Shown: positions 56,411-64,000 of the stretch, one piece after another | Position numbering within the stretch: the first letter of the stretch is position 1 | Layout: each line of letters begins with the position of its first letter | Assembly (NCBI GenBank): GCA_949987565.1 | Contig: OX465101.1 | Location: 27,380,456 to 27,444,455 of the forward strand | Length of the DNA: 64,000 nucleotides | Origin: Luidia sarsii | Lineage: Eukaryota > Echinodermata > Asteroidea > Paxillosida > Luidiidae | Direction of reading: 5' to 3' | Made by a program: the position numbers and the translations under genes | The notes under the pieces: model-generated | Databases searched by the model: none | Told to the model about the DNA's origin: nothing | What the model saw: only the letters and a program-made list of their open reading frames with translations

Positions 56411-56979
56411 TAGGCCGCGTCTGCACTGGACTTAAAATGGGTAAACTAACCGAGCAAATGGGTAAATTGACCAGTCCAGTGCGGACAGCCCAGGAAGTTT
56501 TCCTCCCAGGTAACTTACCCGACTCAAATGGGTAGTTTAACCGACCAACTTCTGCCCGGTTAAATTGACCAGGTCAGTTTAACCGAGTCGTAAAGTCCAA
56601 TCCGGACACGACATCTTGGTAAACGACTCGGTAAAAAAACACATCCGGTCCGGCGCCGGCGCTCCGCATAGCCTCGATACCACGTGACGTGTACGTCCCT
56701 GTACACAAGACTCGTACGGGCGTGGGGTAGCAATGTGACTACAGTACATGCACATGTACATAATGTACACACGGCCGGTAGATTGTGTACAGACATCCGG
56801 TGAAAGGTCACCACGAAAGCGCCCTCATGCGTTTGTTTGCGCCAGTCGGTTAGTTTTACCGATAGTCTCGGTTAGTTTACCCGAGTCGATAGTCCAAGTG
56901 CGGACGCCTGGAAGATTAACCCATTGGAATGTTACCCACGGGCTCGGTAAAAAATAAGTCCAGTGCGGACACGGCTTAA
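56411..56979. mobile_element. 'gccgcgtctgcactggac' TTAA MITE
   Basis: Left 'ggccgcgtctgcactggact'; right, inverted, 'agtccagtgcggacacggct' with TTAA at the right border. The interior includes about 200 bp of unrelated sequence (56630-56850), possibly an insertion. Confidence 0.75.
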
Positions 56980-57427
56980 GCCTATCCTTGAAAACAGCGT
57001 CCTCGTCCCTCCCCCCTCCCCTTATCCAACCGGCGAGTTTCACCTTGACTCTCTGACAGCATAGGGGTAGTTTTGGTTTGATTCACTGCAGCGGGGGATG
57101 GACAAATGTAATCCAATGTGATTGATATTTACTCAATTGATTTTTTTGGGTGGGGGGGGGGTGGCATTCCAGGGCTGGATTTCTGGAAAGAGTCGGCCGT
57201 GACACGTACACCTGTCTTGATAAGTTGATATCTATGCAGGGCAATACTAGCTGTGCGAGACCTTGTATTGCAGCATCAGGCCCCACTTAGAAAATTGCCT
57301 TTGAGTTCAATTCTTGACTTTAAAAAAATTAATAAAAAAATTAATGCACCAGTAAACTCCCGCAATTTTCTCTTTTCTATATCTTCTGAGCAGTTGTTGT
57401 TTAGGAAAATACCCCAATCACAATTTG

Positions 57428-57541
57428 TACAAAAACTGTTGCAAACAGCTCAGTGACTGAAATGACCTGCGATACATCATTTTAGGCCTAATCTCAAAAG
57501 TTAGAGGGCCTGATGTTTCGATCCTAGCAGGACCTTTCTCA
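57428..57541 (-). mobile_element. GAAACGTC element, monomer with target duplication
   Basis: Tail first (gttgcaaacagctcagtgac), then 'gagggcctgatgtttcgatc' and the core. Flanks ATCACAATTTG (57417-57427) and ATTACAATTTG (57542-57552) match at 10 of 11. Confidence 0.8.
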
Positions 57542-57549
57542 ATTACAAT

Positions 57550-57660
57550 TTGACTGGACTTGGGTTTGGTCCCAAGCCTGGGGTCTTAGTGTACCAGCTT
57601 TGCAGCACCTGAGCTATCAGGCTATTGGGTGGTAGCCCTCCCAAATACCGTAGTTAATTT
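57550..57660 (-). mobile_element. tRNA-derived SINE fragment
   Basis: 'tgactggacttgggtttggt' then cccaagcctggggtctt, with 'acctgagctatcaggc' on the + strand, gives the inverted A and B boxes. It directly abuts the GAAACGTC element at 57428-57541. Confidence 0.65.
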
Positions 57661-58643
57661 GTCGGGTGCCTTGCAGAAAGGCATAAGGGCAAAAGAAGGT
57701 CACAAAAATCTCTTTTTTTTTTTTTTTAAATGACTCTTTATATTCTCTTATATGTACATGCTTCAATCCTGTCCAAATTCCGCGTTCACATAAATTACGT
57801 CATGATGATGTAAAAACTTATTGTAAAGTGCCATTTTGTAAAAAAGAACCAGACGAATTGTTCCCAGCAGAAGGGCACAAAGTGGTATTAGCATTTGAAA
57901 GCACTTATGCCCCTTTGCCAAGGCCGAATTATCTTAGTTCAATTTTCTTCACTTTTTTAATGGGGGCTCAAATCCAAAACCACTTGTTTCAATGAACTGT
58001 TTGAAATTGAACAGTCAGGTTTCCATTCCTTAGTCTGAATAATAAAAAAAAAAATTGAGAGAGAGAGAGTGGTTCTGATGTAGGTAAGTGACATCGAGTA
58101 CACTAACGTCAAGAAGAGAAAGTACGTGCACATCTGCATGTAGTTGTGTGTCACCTCCCCCAAGATTTGAGCTGCTGGATGTTAAATGAGCGGCCCAGTC
58201 ATCAAACCAGATCCATAATCATAAATCAAGCATTGCCGCCGCAGTTACAAATCCTCCCCCCCCTCCTCCACCACCACGCAATCGGTGAAGAAGGAACGAA
58301 AACGGATGTAGAAGATTGGACCTCTCTGAGGTCCGCCGTCTTCTCTGGTGTCAAGAGGGACTAGTAGGTCTTCCAGTCTGCTTCCAATAGCCAGGGGAGC
58401 ACTTGTCTTTACCTCGTTTAAGTTTCCGCTTTAAGTGGGGCCGTAAATCATGCACGTGCCCCTGACGAAAAAAACTGCATTACCCACGGATGGACTTATG
58501 ATGGGCAAGTGTCGCATTGCAGACTTCATTTTAGGCTTGGCTGGATGGCAATTGTCCAAGGAGCTGCCTTTCCTTGCAGCTGACCATGGTGTTTGATTTT
58601 GTAATTTGTTTTGTATTTTGATGAGTGAGGATCATTGCAGCTC

Positions 58644-58738
58644 TGAGAGAGAGAGGGAGAGGATGAGAGAGAGGGAGAGGGACAGGGAGAGGGACAGGGA
58701 GGGACAGGGACAGGGAGGGAGGGAGGGAGGGAGGGAGG

Positions 58739-58769
<31 letters not shown>

Positions 58770-59217
58770 AAGGGGAGAGAGAGAGATTGAGAGAGGGGGA
58801 GAGAGAGATGGAGGGAGGGAAGGGGGAGAGGGGGAGAGAGAGAGGTGGAGGGAGGGAGGAGAGAGAGGAGAGAGGGAGATGGAGAGAGAGAGAGGGAGAG
58901 AGAGAGGGAGAGATGGAGAGAGAGAGATGGAGAGAGAGAGGTGGAGGAAGGGAGGGGGTAGAGAGAGAGGAGAGAGGGAGATGGAGAGAGGGAGATGGAG
59001 AGAGGGAGAGATGGAGGGAGAGAGAGAGAGAGAGAGAGGTGGGAGAGGTGGAGGGAGGGATGGGGAGAGAGATGGAGAGAGAGAGAGAGAGAGGTGGGAG
59101 AGGTGGAGGGAGGGATGGGGAGAGAGATGGAGAGAGGTAAATACTGAGAGAGATTGAGAGAGGAAGAGAGAGAGAGAGAGAGATTGAGAGAGAGAGATTG
59201 ATAGAGAGAGAGATTTG
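58644..59217. repeat. GA-rich (GAGAGG/GGAGGGA)n tract
   Basis: Purine tract with GATGGAGAGAGA and GGTGGGAGAGGTGGAG subunits. A nearly identical 60-bp block recurs (59037-59090 and 59092-59140). Confidence 0.95.
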
Positions 59218-59778
59218 ATGCACCAGATTTGTTCAAGCGAGGAGGAAAGAGTCCCCAGAGAGGTAACAGCCTAATGGCAAGGCCTGTCTGAAAGAGTTGG
59301 AAGTGTATTTAACATGGGCGGAGGAAGATGATGAGAATGTTGATGATGAGATTTGGTGGCACGCATGTGTCTGATGTCCTGCTAAAAAAAAAAAAAAAAA
59401 AAAAAACTCGGCCAATCATTTGAATAGTCGTGTCGGCACTAACGGCGACACTCGGAGTGAGTCCAGCATTGAGCTGTCATCTTAACAAATTCCTGCGTGA
59501 GACACCAGTGATTAATCCGCTTTGTCCCGAGTGAGTAACAATGGGTTCACGTTGAAATGAGATTTGAAGGCTGTCACGGTGGGCTCCCAATTGCAAAGAT
59601 CTCTGCGGTGTATTAAGCGTGACGCTGACACAAGCAGTTCGATGGATTCGTCCAGGGCAAGCTGCCCCAAACCACTGAGTCTCAGGCTCCTCTGCGCAAG
59701 GAGTTGATGCTTGCTCTGATTGGGAAGACCTCGATATTATCTAGACCGGTGCCACGCCGCATCCTTGCAGAATTTCAA

Positions 59779-59957
59779 TGCGGTGCAACGTCGCTATAAC
59801 GAACGTCCCGGGACCCATGAAAATTGTTTGGTGTAGCGGTCACTCATTATCAGCAGGCACATATTTTGCACCAAAAAAAAAGCGGGAGCAAAAGGGCATG
59901 TTCGTTTTGGCCGAATGTTCGGTATATCGACATTTGAAATAGCGACGTTCCACTGTA
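59779..59957. mobile_element. pogo/Tigger-like MITE
   Basis: Ends 'tgcggtgcaacgtcgctata' and 'atagcgacgttccactgta', inverted. About 180 bp, same family as 12601-12958 with a shorter interior. Confidence 0.75.
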
Positions 59958-60111
59958 CTTGAATGATTTGTTGCAATGTTGTCGATGACAATGGCGCTGT
60001 CTGCTAAACAAAAGAGAGTCAGTATCTATCGGGATGACGTTCACCATAACCTATTTGCATTGTCCACTGTTGTTTGTGAGTGGCTCATCAAAGAAGATGC
60101 ACAGAATATTT

Positions 60112-60256
60112 CTTAAAATTTAGTGGGCCTGACGTTTCGATCCTAGCAGGCCTTTGAGAAAGGTCCTGCTAGGATCGAAACGTCAGGCCCACTAAATTTT
60201 AAGATTTACATTTTGGTAATTTTAGTCAGTAAGCAGTTTGCAACATTTTTGTATAT
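60112..60256. mobile_element. GAAACGTC element, perfect inverted dimer with perfect target duplication
   Basis: Arms 60112-60150 and 60165-60203 are perfect 39-bp reverse complements around a 14-nt spacer (cctttgagaaaggt). The usual 3' tail follows. The whole insert is flanked by CACAGAATATTT at 60100-60111 and 60257-60268. Confidence 0.92.
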
Positions 60257-60866
60257 CACAGAATATTTTTGTTTACATTCTGTGGTGTGGGGATGAGTAC
60301 TTTTATTCTATCATCCCAACCTTGCCCTCACTACAATCCCCCCAACCTCCACTCCCACCCACACTCAGAGGGGAATTATTATTATTTTTTTATTGGTAGG
60401 GGGGGAGCAGACTTGAGTCCAGGGCGATTCGATTAGCTGTGTTCTCATATTAACTGCAACCGATTGGTGGCTGGGCAAATTGGAATTGGTAATTGGCCTC
60501 TCCAGAGAATTAGCGGATGTTTTTGGAAGGCTCGGAGTCAGAGAATTTTTTTTTGAAGACGGGAAGAGCCCCAAGCAAGTACCGGCCAGAGAGACAAAAA
60601 TACAGAGGACTGACCCTGGCAAAAGCAAGCAATACCACACCCCCCCCCTCAAATAAAAAGAAAAAGTGAAGAAAAACGAAAGCGAATTCCCTCTAGGTTT
60701 GTATGTACATGCATGACAAGGCAGGAAAATTCAATTTGGCACTATAGAACCTGTAAAGGAAGCTATGTGGAGTATTTGCGGTTGCCAAATCAAATCTAGA
60801 CAGATCTTCTTCTTGAAGAATACTTCCTCTTTCAGAACCACACTTACTCACAAAAGATAAATTTTG

Positions 60867-60932
60867 CATGGTGTCACCGCAAACCTACTCCTTCTGCTAT
60901 ACTCACCATGAAAACCTTCAAATCTCATTTGC
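60867..60932 (-). repeat. 'gcggtaacaccatgc' dispersed repeat, inverted copy
   Basis: 'gcatggtgtcaccgcaaacc' through 'aaaaccttcaaatctcat' is the reverse complement of 8796-8864. Confidence 0.7.
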
Positions 60933-61416
60933 TTTCTTTGACAATTTTTCTGATTTTTTTTCTCTCCAATGATTCTGGTCATTGACCTTCGGAATGGTGC
61001 CAGAGTTAAATGTCAGAGGGAATTGGCTGTCTCTACTCTCTTTCCTCCTCCAATTCTCTGAAAGTGTGCCATTTCATTATCAGTCAAGGCTTGACCGCTT
61101 CGGGCAATTATTCATGGAAATTTTTTGGGGGGGACCTAAGTCTGATAATCATTGGCTGGCTGGGTGGCATTGACTGCAGGCAACTGTTGCTCAGTCTCTG
61201 CCACTCGTCTTTTTTCTCTTCTTCCTCTGACCTCGCCAGAAATGTATTGGTTTACTTGCCAGAGGACGCCACCCCAATTTTTTTGAAAATTTGTATGCAT
61301 CTAAGAACCAGTCCTGCCACCCCCCCCCATCTGCATTCTGATTGCCGCAGGTTTAAAGGTGTTGCTGCAGACTCGCCCAAGATGAAAAATGAAGGTTCTA
61401 TCTGAAATCTGACTAT

Positions 61417-61608
61417 AAAGTGATATACAAAAATGTTGCAAACTGCTCACTGACTAAAATTACCAAAATGCAAGTCTTAAAATTTAGTGGGCCTGACGTT
61501 TCGATCCTAGCAGGACCTTTCTCAAAGGCAGAGTGACAAGGACAACACAGATACATGTACACGAAGGAAGGGGGAAGAGAGTGAATAGGACACGGATGAG
61601 AAACAAAG
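61417..61608 (-). mobile_element. GAAACGTC element, longest monomer with perfect target duplication
   Basis: 192 bp flanked by GAAATCTGACTAT at 61404-61416 and 61609-61621. It contains the tail, the core and a purine-rich end (ggaagggggaagagagtgaa, then taggacacggat). It is the best reference copy in the window. Confidence 0.92.
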
Positions 61609-62810
61609 GAAATCTGACTATTCGTCACAGTTGATGCCGTGAAAGATGAATGTGTTGAAGGCAGAGGGGAAGCCTTCGCCAACTACATGGCATGAATGGA
61701 AAACAGGATTTGTTCTCTCCCTCAAGAAGAGCCCAAATCGGAGACTGTCGCTTTTTCCCCCCTGTTGGTTTTCATATCTGTCAGACATTTCAAGGGCTGT
61801 TTACGATGTCTGTCAGATCCATCGATACGGCGACACGTATGCGTCACCGCGCCATCTTTATTCTGTCCGCATCCATCCGCTTTTCAGCTCGTTGACAGCC
61901 TTTTCTGGTTTACAGCTCTGACTCATAGCGTGCGCATACTGAGTCACTCTCCGTGGTCAACTGTTGCTCACCTCAGCAGACCTCTTCAGGTGGCAAGTAA
62001 TCAGCATGGAGGTAGACACGTAGACCCCCCCCTCCCCTCCCCTCCTCCATACCAACCACTACCACAAGGACATGTACAACGACAAGCCATTCTGCTCGCT
62101 GGAAGCTCAGATAGTACCTATCTGCTTATTCATGTAGCCCATCCCCCCCCTGCTAATGTCATCGCGGGGGCCAATTAATTGGTGAGGATGTGTCCTGGCC
62201 AAAGAGGCCCCGATGTGCGGTTCCGTTCTGCACCCGCTGTTGTCTCATAGTGCAGTGCAATAAACACCGACCTTGGTCATCCCCAGCCATTCCTCAGCAC
62301 TCTGCATTAACCTTGTCCGGCCGACATTGCTCTGCAATGTGGCAGTGAAGTCATATGTACGCCCCACTCTGCATGCAGTTAGATTGAAGATTGCTCCGCT
62401 TGTCGACTGCACGTCCAGTGTACCGTGAGGTTGATTTGAACTGCCCATCGCTGCTCCGTGCTTACATATGCCAGGGATTCATTTCCCTCTTTGGCTCCCC
62501 AAAAAGGCAGCACAAACTTATGAGAGACTCATCGCGATGATGAAAATCGTCGCCTTACTCTCCTTGGCCGGTCCGGAAAGCCTCTGCCGTGCACGCGTCT
62601 GCCTAAATATCCGCGGGACCGAGCCGGATCGGATTTCCATCAATCTGACCGAGATGGAGTCCGGCGCGTTGTCATGGCAACGCTCTTTTACGGAAAGAGG
62701 CCAGGAGGAGGGCAACGGGGTGATGTGTCTGCGGGTCAGTCCTCATCCGCAGCCGCGGAACATCTTTAACAAATTATTTTGTCTGCAAATTCTGACGCTT
62801 GGAACTTAGT

Positions 62811-63247
62811 TTAGAGGCCTTATACAGCATTGTTAAAGGTCAAAAGATTGCCACAGTTTGTGTGTTAAACCAAGGGTTAAACCATTAAACATATCAAGAA
62901 AGGTTTTAGCTCAAATGGTAATCTGAGAATGTAGAAAAAAAAAAAATGTCACGGTTTTCGCACCATTCTGTAGTGTAAGAAAGAGTTTGTTACTCGCGAG
63001 TAATAAACTATTTGTCAATGTTTGAGTGAAGATTTCTCGTACAGCATCCCAGACCTTAAAATTTAGTGGGCCTGACGTTTCGATCCTAGCAGGACCTTTC
63101 TCAAAGGCAGAGTGGCAAGGACAAAACAGATACATGTACACGAAGCATCCCAGACCGTTAGATTGCAACATTCTATCATGACCATCTACAATGTACAAAC
63201 TGTGTAAATTAGAAGGAAATCTGTGAACATCGATGTTTTCCGATCTT
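62811..63247. mobile_element. AGGCCC element, copy 2, right end lost
   Basis: Starts tttagaggccttatacagca and follows the sequence of 53747-54106 (tagtgtaagaaagagtttgt, 'gtttgagtgaagatttct'), interrupted by the insertion at 63056-63143. The right terminal repeat is missing. Confidence 0.8.
63056..63143 (-). mobile_element. GAAACGTC element, 88-bp copy with perfect target duplication
   Basis: Flanked by AGCATCCCAGACC at 63043-63055 and 63144-63156, inside a TTAA-family element. The related copy at 53747-54106 lacks an insertion at this point and shows the empty site (agcatcccaggtc). Confidence 0.93.
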
Positions 63248-63591
63248 TAGTGAAAAAAAGAAAATTAAACCTTGTGCAATGTTAAACTTATCTTGCTTTC
63301 ATCCTGAATTTAATGAGTTACATTGTGACCGTACGGAGGAGGCAGTTTAGGCCCCCCCCCCCCTAGCTTGACTACTTTGGTCAGCTGATTCCTGCCAGTT
63401 CTACAAAGCTCAGACTGCGTAATGTGGTCTGGCACATGCATTATAATTGCGGCATTTAACAGCCGGTTCCAGCATTTTAAAGGCTTCCCCTAAGAGCTCT
63501 CGGGCAGACTATAAACCTGAGGCCTTGTTGATTAGGCACGGCATTCCAACACTGGGTCCCGCCGCCCTCACCATGACAACCAGGAGAGAGA

Positions 63592-64000
63592 GAGCACTCC
63601 AGTTCCGCTCCGCATCCGGACCTGCTCCCTCCCCCCCTCTCTTCCTCCTCCTCCCTCCCTCAATCGCTCTTCTCTATCTCCCCCTCTCTTTCTCTCTCTC
63701 TTCCCTTCTCTCCATCTCCCCTCACACCCTCACTCTCTTCCTCCTCCTCCCTCCCTCAATCGTTCTCCTCCATCTCCTCTATCACCCTCTCTCTCTTCCT
63801 TCCCCCTCCCCTCTGTCCCTATCTCTCTCTTTCTCTCTCTCTCTGTCTACCCCCTTCCTTCTCTCCCTTTCCCCTTTCTCTCTTTTTATCTCTCTCTTTC
63901 ATTCTCTCTCTCCCTTCCTTCTCTCCCTCTCCCCTTTCTCTCTCTTTCATTCTCTCTCTCCCTTCCCTTCCCTCCCTCTCCCCTCTCCCCCTCTCTCTCT
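63592..64000. repeat. CT-rich tract running off the window
   Basis: Pyrimidine-rich from 63592 to the end, with duplicated 'ctcttcctcctcctccctcc' then ctcaatcg blocks at about 63640 and 63735. Confidence 0.93.

Larger units (their letters stand above)
38897..64000. other. 25-kb region without certain exons, possible large intron
   Basis: If 38825-38896 is a real first coding exon, this is its downstream intron. Unique, non-repetitive stretches worth comparing across species are 44170-45420, 47100-48240, 54590-54890, 56040-56400, 59420-59770 and 61620-62810. Otherwise it holds listed repeats only. Confidence 0.5.

Noticed and set aside
58526..59236. 236-codon Ser/Leu frame and opposite Arg/Glu frames
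   Set aside because: Artefact of a GA tract.
62468..62740. GC-rich 113-codon frame as an exon
   Set aside because: No convincing acceptor, a weak gtcagt donor, an open frame also on the opposite strand, and no recognised motif. A regulatory or CpG-rich island seems as likely.

Overview
This is eukaryotic nuclear DNA from an invertebrate animal. Genes are split into short GT-AG exons separated by introns of about 0.4-3.5 kb, intergenic space is long, and simple repeats and short dispersed elements are everywhere. Repeat style (ACATGTAC-rich AT stretches, many TTAA-flanked miniature elements, tRNA-derived SINEs, 'ggatttcacaaagcc' elements) suggests a marine deuterostome such as an echinoderm, hemichordate or cephalochordate. 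That placement is inference; the sequence does not settle it.

Two protein genes are clear. At the left edge, on the + strand, are the last seven coding exons (296-5843) of RAB3GAP2, the non-catalytic subunit of the Rab3 GTPase-activating complex; its N-terminal propeller part lies outside the window. Convergent to it, on the - strand, is a complete six-exon GPR137-family gene (23602 down to 14709) coding for a 424-residue seven-pass membrane protein. All junctions in both genes keep the frame. The 8.9 kb between the two stop codons holds a minisatellite starting about 15 bp after the RAB3GAP2 stop, nested TTAA-type and pogo-like miniature transposons, and SINEs.

From 23.6 kb rightward no gene is certain. 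Three isolated exon-like segments on the + strand (28871-28974, 38825-38896, 52815-52887) have plausible splice sites. The second carries a start codon in good Kozak context and may open a gene whose large first coding intron fills the rest of the window. The remaining sequence is long CT/GA tracts, minisatellites, miniature inverted-repeat elements and stretches of unique sequence that could be regulatory.

The most interesting signal is a short dispersed element, called GAAACGTC here, found about 15 times. Six copies can be bounded by 9-14 bp target-site duplications (three perfect, three with one or two mismatches are the best), proving it moves as a unit. Several copies are head-to-head inverted dimers that inserted as one piece, one with perfect 39-bp arms. 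Its core is a 6-bp hairpin followed by GAAACGTC, which recalls the hammerhead-ribozyme region of Penelope-like retroelements; that link is inference.
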